Source: JAABPW01 sp037132275 (GTDB lineage Bacteria > Verrucomicrobiota > Kiritimatiellia > CAIKKV01 > CAITUY01). From it: a stretch of 64,000 bases of DNA. Every line of letters begins with the position of its first letter. The stretch's first letter is position 1. The notes under the pieces are model-generated. The model was not told where the DNA came from and made no database searches. It was given only the letters and a program-made list of their open reading frames with translations. Shown here piece after piece: positions 54,028 to 62,598 of the stretch. The stretch is from contig JBAXPK010000005.1 in NCBI GenBank assembly GCA_037132275.1, positions 1 to 64,000 on the forward strand, read 5' to 3'. Both the position numbers and the translations under genes were made by a program.

Positions 54028-55145
54028 AGATCCTGATTCTCCATGCCTCGGCCGGGGCCGGGCATCGGCGTGCGGCGGAGGCCCTCGCGGCAGCCTGTCT
54101 ACAGGAAGGGATTCAGCCTATCGTGCATGACATTTTGGAATTCACCCCACCGCTCTTTCGGACCACTTATGCTGCGGGATATTTGAACATGGTGCGATCC
54201 GCCCCTGAGCTTTGGGGCTACCTCTATTCGCTGACGGATCGGAAAAGCCAGACACCTTGGCACCGGCGAATCCGAACCACATTCAATAAGCTAAACACCA
54301 AGTCATTTGAACGCTTCCGCCGGGAACTCCAGGCGGATGCGGTGATCTGTACCCATTTTCTCCCCTTGGAAATACTGGGGCGGCGTCGTCCGAAGGACGC
54401 AGGTAAGGTGCCTCTGTTTGGGGTGGTCACGGATTTTGCGGCCCATTCATTGTGGTCATGCCCAAACGTGGACGGATATTTTACTGGATGCGAAGAGGCA
54501 CGTCGGCAGTTAATTCGGATGGGCCAGCCGCCTGGACGTGCCTGGGTGACAGGGATTCCGATTTCCCCCGAGTTCGTCCCCCCGGCCGATGTCGTTAATT
54601 TGCGTATTCGCATGGGCTTGGCTCCCGATCTCCCGGTCATCCTAATATTGTGCGGCGGATTCGGTGTCGGAGCGATTGTGGATGTATTGGGTGCTTTTGC
54701 CAAAGAGCCGCTTCAGGCACAACTGGTGGTGGTGACCGGCAATAATGAAGCGTTACGGGATCGGGCGGCCCGGAAGGCCAGGGAGTTGACGATGCCAGTG
54801 ATGTTGCATGGATTCGTCTCGAATATTCATGAATTGATCGGTGTGGCCGATGTGGTCATCAGCAAGCCGGGCGGTTTGACTTCGGCGGAGGTTCTGGTGA
54901 TGGGGTGCCCGCTTGTGATCATGGATCCCATTCCCGGACAGGAGCAGAGGAATGGGGAATATCTGCTTGAAAACGGGGCGGCGGTTCGATTGGTGGATCC
55001 CTGGGATGCCCCGTTCAAGGTTTGGCCGATTCTGGAAAATCATGAACGCCGCCGCTCTATAAGTGCGGCCGCCCTACGTCTGGCCAAGCCGGATGCCGCC
55101 CGGGTGATTGTGCGGGAGGTGGCGAGGCAGGTTGGCAGAGTCTAA
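54024..55145 (+). CDS. MGDG-synthase-like glycosyltransferase (GT28)
   Basis: The family adds galactose or glucose from a UDP-sugar to diacylglycerol at the membrane. The N-terminal MGDG_synth domain has ILHASAGAGHRRAAEAL and DFAAHSLWSCPNVDGYF; the C-terminal GT28 part shows GFVSNIHELIGVADVVISK, then PGGLTSAEVLVMGCPLV and PIPGQEQRNGEYLLENGAA, which hold the donor site. Length, 373 residues, matches UgtP-like enzymes. It overlaps the membrane-protein gene by four bases and ends 80 bases before the phoB-like gene. It would supply non-phosphorus glycolipid. Confidence 0.9.
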   Translation: MKILILHASAGAGHRRAAEALAAACLQEGIQPIVHDILEFTPPLFRTTYAAGYLNMVRSAPELWGYLYSLTDRKSQTPWHRRIRTTFNKLNTKSFERFRRELQADAVICTHFLPLEILGRRRPKDAGKVPLFGVVTDFAAHSLWSCPNVDGYFTGCEEARRQLIRMGQPPGRAWVTGIPISPEFVPPADVVNLRIRMGLAPDLPVILILCGGFGVGAIVDVLGAFAKEPLQAQLVVVTGNNEALRDRAARKARELTMPVMLHGFVSNIHELIGVADVVISKPGGLTSAEVLVMGCPLVIMDPIPGQEQRNGEYLLENGAAVRLVDPWDAPFKVWPILENHERRRSISAAALRLAKPDAARVIVREVARQVGRV

Positions 55146-55225
55146 GGATTTACGCCTGGTTCGTCTCACCAATTTCTAACAATAAATCCGTTTCCTTTTC
55201 GCTGACGGTTGCTTACGATGAGGCC

Positions 55226-55912
55226 ATGGTCAAGAAACATATCGTGTTCGTTGAAGATGAGCCGGATATTGCCGATTTGCTTTCCTATAACCTGACCCGG
55301 GATGGGTATGAGGTTACGGGGCTTTCCAATGGGGAACAGGCGATGCAAATCATTCCCCGGAAGAAGCCCCATCTTGTTTTGCTGGATCTGATGTTACCCG
55401 GTATGAGCGGCTTGGAAATTTGCCGCTTGCTCAAGGCCAAGCCTGAAACGGCAACGATCCCCATTATCATGGTCACCGCCAGGGGCGAGGAAACGGATGT
55501 GGTGGTCGGATTGGAGATGGGGGCGGACGATTATGTTGCCAAGCCTTTCAGCATGAAGGTGCTCCTGGCCCGGATTCACAGCGTGCTTCGGCGGCGCGAA
55601 AAGGGACCCGCCAAGACAGATGATGTGCTTAAAGTTCATGACATCATGATCAATCCCGGGCGTCACGAGGTCGTGTGCGGGAAAGCCTCGATCGAGTTGA
55701 CGGCCTCGGAATTCCGGCTGCTCCATTTCCTGGCGCAGCGGCCGGGATGGGTGTTTACCCGCGAACAGATTGTAGATGGCGTGAAGGGGGAGGATTATGC
55801 GGTGACCGATCGGGCGGTGGATGTTCAGGTGGTTTCCCTGCGGCGCAAGCTCGGGAAACGCGGGGATTATGTCGAGACGGTGCGCGGGGTGGGGTATCGC
55901 TTCAAGGAGTGA
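55226..55912 (+). CDS. OmpR/PhoB-family response regulator
   Basis: The receiver domain has the acidic pocket (E10, D11), phospho-acceptor D54 in LLDLMLPG, T84 and K106 in YVAKPF. The C-terminal winged helix contains LTASEFRLLHFLAQRPGWVF, TREQIVDGV and VDVQVVSLRRKLG, typical of PhoB-type DNA binding. Length is 228 residues. The kinase gene follows with the TGA of this gene overlapping an ATG. Being next to PhoR-like kinase, phosphate transport and glycolipid genes, it is likely the phosphate regulator. Confidence 0.9.
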   Translation: MVKKHIVFVEDEPDIADLLSYNLTRDGYEVTGLSNGEQAMQIIPRKKPHLVLLDLMLPGMSGLEICRLLKAKPETATIPIIMVTARGEETDVVVGLEMGADDYVAKPFSMKVLLARIHSVLRRREKGPAKTDDVLKVHDIMINPGRHEVVCGKASIELTASEFRLLHFLAQRPGWVFTREQIVDGVKGEDYAVTDRAVDVQVVSLRRKLGKRGDYVETVRGVGYRFKE

Positions 55913-55914
55913 TG

Positions 55915-57702
55915 ATGCGGTCTAAACGTTTATTCTGGCGAATCTATGCTTATTTTTTGATGGCGACCCTCGGTGCCTTGGTGGCGACCGCCTGGTATGC
56001 CGACCATTTATTGTACACCTTTCATCAAAATCAGGTTACCGCTGATCTTCTGGCCCGCGCCCAGATCATCGCGCGGGAACTGACGCCTCCCTTGGATCAT
56101 GGCGATGATCCGGTTGCCTTGGATAAAATGTTCAAGGAGTTGGGGCGGCTGACGATGTCTCGTATCACGATCATCCTGCCCGATGGCCGGGTTATCGCGG
56201 ATTCTTCGGAGAATCCGGCGACGATGGAAAATCATCGTAACCGGCCTGAAGTCGATGCCGCGCTGGCCGGGAGGACGGGGCAATCCTTGAGGTATAGCGA
56301 TACGCTTCGGCGGCGGTTGATGTATCTGGCCATTCCGGTATGGAAAGACGGGTCAGTGGCTGGCGTGGTACGCGTCTCGCTTCCGCTGGCGGTTGTGGAT
56401 GAAACCATCAGAACCCTGTATCGCGACATTGCCCTTGGCGGCCTTGTGGTGGCCGGGGTGTTTGCCGTGTTGGCTCTGGCCATTTCCCGCCGGATCACCC
56501 GGCCGTTGGAATATATGCGGCAGGTTTCCGAGCAATTTGCACAGGGGGAGTTGGCGGCCCGTATCCCTGTGCCTGATACGGACGAAATGGCGTCTCTGGC
56601 GCGCACGATGAACCAGATGGCGGCGCAGCTTCATGAAAGGGTGCGTACCGTGGCCCTTCAGCACAACGAGCAGCGCGCCGTTCTGGCCAACATGGTCGAG
56701 GGGGTTCTGGCGGTGGATGTGGCGGAACATATCCTGCACATCAATCCCGCCGCCTGCCGGTTGCTGGGCCTCAAGCCGGACGAGGGCCGGGGGCGCCATA
56801 TCCTCGAAATAGTGCGCAATATAGACCTGCAGGAGTTCCTGGTTGAAACCTTGAGCGCCGCCGGTCCCACGGAGCGGGAAATTGTGCTTCGCGGCGATGC
56901 CGAACTGGTTATCCAACTGCATGGTGCCGTCCTGAAAAATGCGGATGGCGCCAACATTGGGGCGCTGGTGGTGATGAACGATATCACCCGCATGAAGCGG
57001 TTGGAATCGATGCGCCGTGATTTTGTCGCCAACGTTTCGCATGAACTCAAGACCCCGATCACAACCTTGAAGGGCTGTGTCGAGACCCTGTCCGAGGGGG
57101 CGGTGCATAACCCTGAGGAATCAAGGCATTTTCTGGAGATGATGGGCCGCCATGTGCATCGCCTGGAAGCCATGGTCGAGGATCTCCTGGTTCTATCGCG
57201 TCTGGAGTATGAGTCGGAGCGCGGCGACATTGTGTTGGAACCCGGAGCCATTCAAGATGTTTTGGCGCGTGCCGTTCAGGCTTTTGCGAAGCGGGCGGAG
57301 GCCCGGGGGATTCTGCTGGTCATGGATTGCCCGGATTCCTTGAGGGCCTTGATCAATGCGCCGCTCCTGGAGCAGGCGGTTGGAAATCTGTTGGATAACG
57401 CGATCAAGTACAGTTCAGAAGAGACGCGTATCAACGTGACAGCGGTTCAGGCGGATACCTGTATTGAGATTCGCGTAGCCGACCAGGGACCGGGTATCGA
57501 GAAGAAACACTGGGGCCGAATTTTTGAGCGATTCTACCGCGTGGATCAGGCCCGCAGTCGCGCCATGGGTGGCACCGGCCTCGGACTGGCGATCGTAAAA
57601 CATATTGCCATTGCCCATCACGGTAGCGTTTCCTTGGAAAGTGTTCCCGGGCAGGGCAGTACATTCATGCTGCGCGTGCCGACCCACGCCGCTCCGTCAT
57701 GA
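55915..57702 (+). CDS. PhoR-like sensor histidine kinase
   Basis: Domain order is TM1 (7-28), periplasmic sensor (29-168), TM2 (170-191), HAMP (192-245), PAS (252-360), HisKA with FVANVSHELKTP and H376, and HATPase_c with LLDNAIKYSSEETRI, ADQGPGIEKKHWGRIF and GGTGLGLAIVKHIA. This matches PhoR/PnpS kinases. ATGs at 55912 and 55915 both follow AAGGAG; the second has better spacing (595 residues). It should phosphorylate the adjacent PhoB-like regulator. Phosphate as the signal is inferred from the gene context. Confidence 0.9.
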   Translation: MRSKRLFWRIYAYFLMATLGALVATAWYADHLLYTFHQNQVTADLLARAQIIARELTPPLDHGDDPVALDKMFKELGRLTMSRITIILPDGRVIADSSENPATMENHRNRPEVDAALAGRTGQSLRYSDTLRRRLMYLAIPVWKDGSVAGVVRVSLPLAVVDETIRTLYRDIALGGLVVAGVFAVLALAISRRITRPLEYMRQVSEQFAQGELAARIPVPDTDEMASLARTMNQMAAQLHERVRTVALQHNEQRAVLANMVEGVLAVDVAEHILHINPAACRLLGLKPDEGRGRHILEIVRNIDLQEFLVETLSAAGPTEREIVLRGDAELVIQLHGAVLKNADGANIGALVVMNDITRMKRLESMRRDFVANVSHELKTPITTLKGCVETLSEGAVHNPEESRHFLEMMGRHVHRLEAMVEDLLVLSRLEYESERGDIVLEPGAIQDVLARAVQAFAKRAEARGILLVMDCPDSLRALINAPLLEQAVGNLLDNAIKYSSEETRINVTAVQADTCIEIRVADQGPGIEKKHWGRIFERFYRVDQARSRAMGGTGLGLAIVKHIAIAHHGSVSLESVPGQGSTFMLRVPTHAAPS

Positions 57703-57791
57703 TAAATATGTAGGTGAGCGCCCCGCCAAGGGCTTTTGGGGACAAACCCGGCTTGCCCAATCCCTGTCCACCCTATATTCTGCCCTGTGTG

Positions 57792-58736
57792 ATGACTGTA
57801 GAACAGACAGGTGAAGACAGCTTAATCCGCCGGCTGAAACGTCTGGCGCCCGGGCGTGGCGATATCGTTGCCGGAATCGGGGATGATTGTGCCGTGGTCC
57901 GCACAGGACGGCGCGACGCTTTTGATCTCCTATTGAAAAGCGATCCTGTCATTGAGGGGATTCATTTTCGCCCGGATGCGACGGCCTCTGCAATCGGGCA
58001 TAAAGCCGTGGGGCGGGTATTGAGTGACCTGGCCGCCATGGGCGGCGAGCCGTTGTGGATTCTGGTTGATCTTGTGTCGCCGCCGGAAACACAGGTGGCC
58101 CATATCGAGGCGATCTACCGGGGAATAGCGCGGCTGTCCCGCCGTTATGGCGCAGCCATTGTCGGTGGAGATACTTGTTGCGGAAACGTCCTTGAGTTGC
58201 ATGTCTTTGCTGTGGGCCGTGTGAAACGCGGAAACGCCGTCCTCCGGTCGGGCGCCAGGCCCGGCGACGGGATCTACGTGACGGGTGCCCTGGGAGGCAG
58301 CGGGCTGGGCCGCCATTTGCGGTTTGAGCCCCGATTGGCTGAGGGACAATGGCTATCCGGTCAGGGCTGGGTGACCGCGATGATGGATGTTAGTGACGGT
58401 CTCGCCACGGATTTGCGACGCCTGAATACTGCGAGTGGAACGGGATCGGTGTTGGATATTGGTAAAATTCCCATCGCGGCTGCGATCCGCCGGTTGCGGG
58501 ACGGTAAATCGGCGCTGGAACATGCGCTTGCCGATGGCGAGGATTTTGAATTATTGTTCACCGTTCCGAGTCGGAAAACAGCGGCATTTGAAACCGCATG
58601 GCGGAAGGCCTTCAGTCTGCGCTGTACCCGGATCGGGGAGATGACGGAGAAGACGGGTGAGGTAAAGCTGCGTGACGGACTGTGCTGTCATGAATTGACG
58701 TTCCATGGTTATGAACACTTTCGAACTGACCCTTGA
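57792..58736 (+). CDS. thiL: Thiamine-monophosphate kinase
   Basis: ThiL phosphorylates thiamine monophosphate to the active diphosphate. The ATP and metal motifs are seen: GIGDDCAVVR, LKSDPVIEGIHF, AVGRVLSDLAAMGGEPLW, IVGGDTC, and MDVSDGLATDLRRL; ADGEDFELLFTV follows. I start at MTVEQTGEDSL (57792; 314 residues); the upstream extension is Pro-rich and unlike the family. It overlaps tsaE by 32 bases and heads a housekeeping run that may have its own promoter in 57703-57791. Confidence 0.93.
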   Translation: MTVEQTGEDSLIRRLKRLAPGRGDIVAGIGDDCAVVRTGRRDAFDLLLKSDPVIEGIHFRPDATASAIGHKAVGRVLSDLAAMGGEPLWILVDLVSPPETQVAHIEAIYRGIARLSRRYGAAIVGGDTCCGNVLELHVFAVGRVKRGNAVLRSGARPGDGIYVTGALGGSGLGRHLRFEPRLAEGQWLSGQGWVTAMMDVSDGLATDLRRLNTASGTGSVLDIGKIPIAAAIRRLRDGKSALEHALADGEDFELLFTVPSRKTAAFETAWRKAFSLRCTRIGEMTEKTGEVKLRDGLCCHELTFHGYEHFRTDP

Positions 58737-59157
58737 ATCCCACAGCGTGGGTGATACCCACAAGCTGGCGCGGCATCTTCTTAAGCAGGTGCCAGGATCT
58801 ATGGTGCTGGCCCTGCATGGAGACTTAGGAAGTGGGAAAACCTGCTTTGTCCAGGGCTTGGCGGCGGCGTTGGGTATTGACCGCCCGGTAACCAGTCCCA
58901 CATTTACACTGGTGCATGAATACAAGGGCACCCGCCCGCTGGTTCATGTCGATCTCTATCGCTTGCGCGATTCGCTCGATGCCCTGATGCTGGGCCTTGA
59001 GGAATATTTCGATTCCAGCGGCATCACCGCCATCGAATGGGCCGAACGGGCCGATGATATATTCCCGGCGCAGACGATCCATATTTTCTTCGAAACGATG
59101 GCCGCGTCCCATTCCCGGCGGATAACAATCAAATCGCCAATGACGTTGTGCGAATGA
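58705..59157 (+). CDS. tsaE: tRNA t6A biosynthesis ATPase TsaE
   Basis: TsaE is the small ATPase required, with TsaB and TsaD, for threonylcarbamoyl adenosine at tRNA position 37. Walker A is GDLGSGKT (K45); SPTFTLVHEY, HVDLYRL and IEWAER are the other family motifs. The 150-residue length is normal. The start ATG lies inside thiL, and a second ATG two codons on is possible. Overlap with thiL suggests coupled expression. Confidence 0.93.
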   Translation: MVMNTFELTLESHSVGDTHKLARHLLKQVPGSMVLALHGDLGSGKTCFVQGLAAALGIDRPVTSPTFTLVHEYKGTRPLVHVDLYRLRDSLDALMLGLEEYFDSSGITAIEWAERADDIFPAQTIHIFFETMAASHSRRITIKSPMTLCE

Positions 59158-59233
59158 GCAGACGGGCATTGCATCCCGCCATGGGCTTCGCTAGCATGAC
59201 TCCACTTTTATGAACCAACCTGCGGGGTGAGTT

Positions 59234-60508
59234 ATGCTGGATATCAAATTGATTCGGGATCATGAGGAAACAGTGCGGCAGGGGCTGACAGCTCGTGGCG
59301 CCAGTATGGAATTCCTGGATGCGGTGGTGGCGGATGACGGCGTGCGCCGCAGGCTGGTCACCGAAGTCGAGAACCTGAAAAACCAGCGCAATGTGGTTTC
59401 AAAGGAAATCGGCATGCTCAAGAGCAAGGGGCAGGATACCGCAGCGACGCAGAAATCCATGCGCGAACTGGGCGACTTGATCGTTCAGAAGGATAATGAG
59501 GTGCGAGAGTTGGAGTCGCGTCTCAAGGATAATCTGCTCCGTATCCCGAATCTTCCTCACTCGAGCCTCCCGGACGGCCTGGATGCCGCGGCAAATGTTG
59601 TCGCCCGTGTCCATGGCGAGCCGCGGTCATTTGTCTTCCAGCCGAAGGGACATGTCGAGGTGGGAGAGCGGCTGGGAATTTTTGACTTCACCCGTGCGGC
59701 CCGCATGACCGGATCCGGCTTTCCGCTGTATCTCGGCATGGGCGCCAAACTTCAGCGTGCGCTTATCCAATTCATGCTCGATCTCCACACGACCAAGCAT
59801 GGCTATACCGAAATGCTGCCCCCGTTTGTGGTGAATACGGCCTCCATGACCGGTACCGGCCAGTTGCCGAAAATGGCGGAGGATATGTATCACGCCACCG
59901 ATGATCTCTGGCTGATCCCCACGGCTGAGGTGCCGGTCACAAATTATTATCGGGACGATATCATTGATAAACCCCTGCCTGTTTACCTGACGGCCTATAC
60001 TCCCTGTTTCCGCCGCGAGGCGGGCGCCGCCGGCAAGGAAACCCGTGGCATCATTCGCGTCCACCAGTTCGATAAGGTTGAGATGGTGAAGTTTGTCGAG
60101 CCCTCCACCTCCTATGCCGAACTGGAGTCGCTGGTTGTGAATGCCGAGGAGGTGCTCAAGCGGCTGGGGCTGCATTACCGAGTCTTGTCGCTCTGCAAGG
60201 GGGATATCAGTTTTGCGGCGGCGAAATGTTATGATTTGGAATTGTGGGCCCCGGGCCAGAACGGGTGGCTTGAAGTATCGTCTTGCAGTAATTTTGAATC
60301 GTTCCAGGCGCGGCGTGCGAATATCCGGTACCGTCGTGCGGATGGTAAACTCGACTTTGTCCACACCCTGAACGGCTCCGGTGTTGCCTTGCCACGGTTA
60401 ATGGTCGCCATCCTTGAGAACGGCCAGGAAGCCGACGGTTCGGTGACCCTGCCGGAAGCCATCGTGCCCTACATGGGCGGCATCCGGCGTATTGAACCAG
60501 TGGGGTGA
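59234..60508 (+). CDS. serS: Seryl-tRNA synthetase
   Basis: SerRS charges tRNA-Ser. The N-terminal coiled-coil arm (about residues 27-105) binds the long variable arm of tRNA; the class II core has motif 2 (PCFRREAGAAGKETRGIIR, then HQFDKVEM) and motif 3 (NGSGVALPRLMVAILE). Length, 424 residues, is typical. GGGGTGAG precedes the ATG. Its stop codon lies in the first unit of a GTGAGAT-type heptanucleotide array. Confidence 0.96.
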   Translation: MLDIKLIRDHEETVRQGLTARGASMEFLDAVVADDGVRRRLVTEVENLKNQRNVVSKEIGMLKSKGQDTAATQKSMRELGDLIVQKDNEVRELESRLKDNLLRIPNLPHSSLPDGLDAAANVVARVHGEPRSFVFQPKGHVEVGERLGIFDFTRAARMTGSGFPLYLGMGAKLQRALIQFMLDLHTTKHGYTEMLPPFVVNTASMTGTGQLPKMAEDMYHATDDLWLIPTAEVPVTNYYRDDIIDKPLPVYLTAYTPCFRREAGAAGKETRGIIRVHQFDKVEMVKFVEPSTSYAELESLVVNAEEVLKRLGLHYRVLSLCKGDISFAAAKCYDLELWAPGQNGWLEVSSCSNFESFQARRANIRYRRADGKLDFVHTLNGSGVALPRLMVAILENGQEADGSVTLPEAIVPYMGGIRRIEPVG

Positions 60509-60539
60509 GATGTGAGATGTGAGGCGTGAGACGTGAGTT
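60505..60539 (+). repeat. GTGAGAC heptanucleotide array spanning serS stop and tilS start
   Basis: Five tandem units, GTGAGAT, GTGAGAT, GTGAGGC, GTGAGAC, GTGAGTT, run without a phase break. The serS stop TGA (60506-60508) is bases 2-4 of the first unit and the tilS GTG start (60526) is bases 1-3 of the fourth. The 17-base intergenic gap is thus entirely repeat. Confidence 0.8.
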
Positions 60540-61959
60540 AGCCATTAACCAGGCTTCCCTCCCGACGGGGGGGCATATCCTTGTGGCCGTGTCTGGCGGG
60601 GCGGATTCGGTGGCGCTGCTTCATGGTCTTCACTCGGTGGCGAAACGCAACCGGTGGCGGTTGACGGTGGCACATCTTGAGCATGGCATTCGGGGACAGG
60701 CTTCCCTGGCAGATGCCGCATTTGTACGGGCATTGGCCCGGCGCTTGAAAATTTCCTGCATTGTGGGGAAGGTTAAAGTACCCGCATTGGCGAATAAAAA
60801 GGGAATTTCGCTTGAGATGGCCGCCCGGCAGGCTCGGTATGCCTTTCTGGCGCGGACGGCTCGCCGGGTAAGTGCGGACGTGATGGCAACGGCCCACACG
60901 GCCGATGATCAAGTTGAAACGATGTTGATCAAGTTTCTTCGCGGGGCGGGACGGGGTGGCCTCTCCGGAATGGAGGCGACGGCATCTGTTTCCGGAATAC
61001 CGATTATCCGGCCCCTGCTTCACTCCACACGCGCTGAAATCGAGACGTATCTGCGTGCCCGGAAATGCCCTTGGCGTGAGGATGAAACGAACACCGACAG
61101 GGCTTTCCTGCGAAATCGCATCCGGCATGAATTGCTTCCCCAACTGGAGCGGGATTTCAATCCGGGAATCCGCCAGACGTTACTGCGCACCCGTGATGTG
61201 CTGGCGACGGAAGACGAGTGGATGGATGCCGTGGCGAGGGGAATCATGGCGGAGTGCCTTGACGAGGGGGATTCCAGGGCCGTGACGTTAAGAAGTGAGC
61301 GCTTAAAGGGATACCCCCTGGCCGCCAGGCGGCGAGTGGTTCGTCTATGGCTGTTTGGGCAGGGTGTCCCGGAACTGTGTCTGGACTTTGATGCCGTGTC
61401 GCGAGTGGAACGGCTTGCGGGAAAAACTTCAGGAAGTGGAACCGTCGTGTTGTCGGCTGGCTGGCGTGTGAGGCGGCACTATGGGTGCTTAACGGTTAGC
61501 GAGGATACACGTTTAGCGGATGCCGTTATACGAGTGCCGTTGAAAATCCCCGGAATAACGGTGATTCCGGAATGGGGGATAGTGATGACAACGACGCTGG
61601 GGCCGGGGGTTGAAAAAGAAAGGGGCGGCGGCCCGGGAATATATCCGGCGAAGGCCAGCTTGAATGCCGCCATATGGGCGAAACGGACGATGTGGATCCG
61701 GGGTTGGCAGCCTGGTGACAAGATGATTCCATTTGGTATGAAGGGATCCCGAAAGGTGCAGGATATTCTGGGGGATGCGAAAATTCCGCGTTCAGAGCGC
61801 GTCAAAGTTCCGGTTGTGGAGTGTAACGGGGAGATCGTCTGGATTCCCGGATACCGGATTGCCGCCAGGTGGGCCATTGAGAAACCCGGCCAGATGAATG
61901 TGCAGGCGACTGTTGCTCCCCTGCATAATCCACTTGTGCGGAATAGGGGGCGGGGATAG
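60526..61959 (+). CDS. tilS: tRNA(Ile)-lysidine synthase
   Basis: TilS modifies C34 of tRNA-Ile(CAU) to lysidine so that it reads AUA. The PP-loop ILVAVSGGADSVALLHGL (residues 18-35) binds ATP; HTADDQVETMLIKFLRGAGRGGLSGM, ETNTDRAFLRNRIRHELLP and the C-terminal WQPGDKMIPFGMKGSRKVQD are family blocks. At 477 residues it has the full C-terminal domain. The only reasonable start in frame is the GTG at 60526, since an in-frame stop lies just upstream; that codon is part of a repeat array. GGGGTGAG about 20 bases upstream is the only purine-rich site. Confidence 0.93.
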   Translation: MRRELAINQASLPTGGHILVAVSGGADSVALLHGLHSVAKRNRWRLTVAHLEHGIRGQASLADAAFVRALARRLKISCIVGKVKVPALANKKGISLEMAARQARYAFLARTARRVSADVMATAHTADDQVETMLIKFLRGAGRGGLSGMEATASVSGIPIIRPLLHSTRAEIETYLRARKCPWREDETNTDRAFLRNRIRHELLPQLERDFNPGIRQTLLRTRDVLATEDEWMDAVARGIMAECLDEGDSRAVTLRSERLKGYPLAARRRVVRLWLFGQGVPELCLDFDAVSRVERLAGKTSGSGTVVLSAGWRVRRHYGCLTVSEDTRLADAVIRVPLKIPGITVIPEWGIVMTTTLGPGVEKERGGGPGIYPAKASLNAAIWAKRTMWIRGWQPGDKMIPFGMKGSRKVQDILGDAKIPRSERVKVPVVECNGEIVWIPGYRIAARWAIEKPGQMNVQATVAPLHNPLVRNRGRG

Positions 61960-62001
61960 ACTTTATGTCGGTGATTTCAAACCTTAGTACGAGGAGTTAG
62001 C

Positions 62002-62598
62002 ATGAATATGATGCGTTCGATTGTGGGTGCGGTAACGGTGTCTTTGTCGGCGATCATGGCGCATGCCGCCGGGGAAGCGGCTTATTTGGTGAAGATCACC
62101 GGTTTTGATCGAAAGCCGGAGGTGCAAGTGATGTCGGCGGCGGATTACAAGGCGTTCGAAAAGACGATCAAGGCCGAGCAAAGATACTTCTCTGAGGCCG
62201 TCTCTCAGGTTGCCAAAGAATGGCGTGCTGATGAACTCAATAAGGGCATACCTTTCGCGGGAAACAAGTTGGTGCCTCGCGCCATTGTGGGGACCGCCGA
62301 AAAGTATATTTCATTGGACAGGGCAAACGAGGCTCTTTCGAAGATTGAGGAGCAGCAGGCAAAGCGAGAAGAGCGCGAGCTTAAAACCAAAAAGAATAAA
62401 ACGCCATCCAAAGATCAGTTAAAGAAAGACTCTGAGTTAAGCCAGGCGGCGGAGTTGGTTAAAGTGAAATTGGATGATATGATCGCCAAAGGAACTACCC
62501 CTGGGACCGGAGTCCAAAATGCGGCCCCCGGCGCTAATAATATGGAGGCTGGCGGCGTCAAGTTGAATGCCGCAGCAAACAAAGCCGGAAATAAATGA
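62002..62598 (+). CDS. Exported coiled-coil protein, unknown function
   Basis: The 198-residue product starts with a signal peptide of about 22 residues (hydrophobic, ending AHAAG). A short mixed region (YLVKITGFDRKPEVQVMSA) is followed by a Lys/Glu-rich helix likely to form a coiled coil (ALSKIEEQQAKREERELK) and an Ala/Asn/Gly-rich tail. I know no family for it. GAGGAG precedes the ATG by 8 bases. It overlaps the mechanosensitive channel gene by four bases, so the two are probably made together in the envelope. Confidence 0.8.
   Translation: MNMMRSIVGAVTVSLSAIMAHAAGEAAYLVKITGFDRKPEVQVMSAADYKAFEKTIKAEQRYFSEAVSQVAKEWRADELNKGIPFAGNKLVPRAIVGTAEKYISLDRANEALSKIEEQQAKREERELKTKKNKTPSKDQLKKDSELSQAAELVKVKLDDMIAKGTTPGTGVQNAAPGANNMEAGGVKLNAAANKAGNK

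Noticed and set aside
55675..55914. N-terminal extension of the PhoR-like kinase frame
   Set aside because: It lies wholly inside the phoB-like gene; the paired ATGs after AAGGAG and the membrane helix that follows define the real start.
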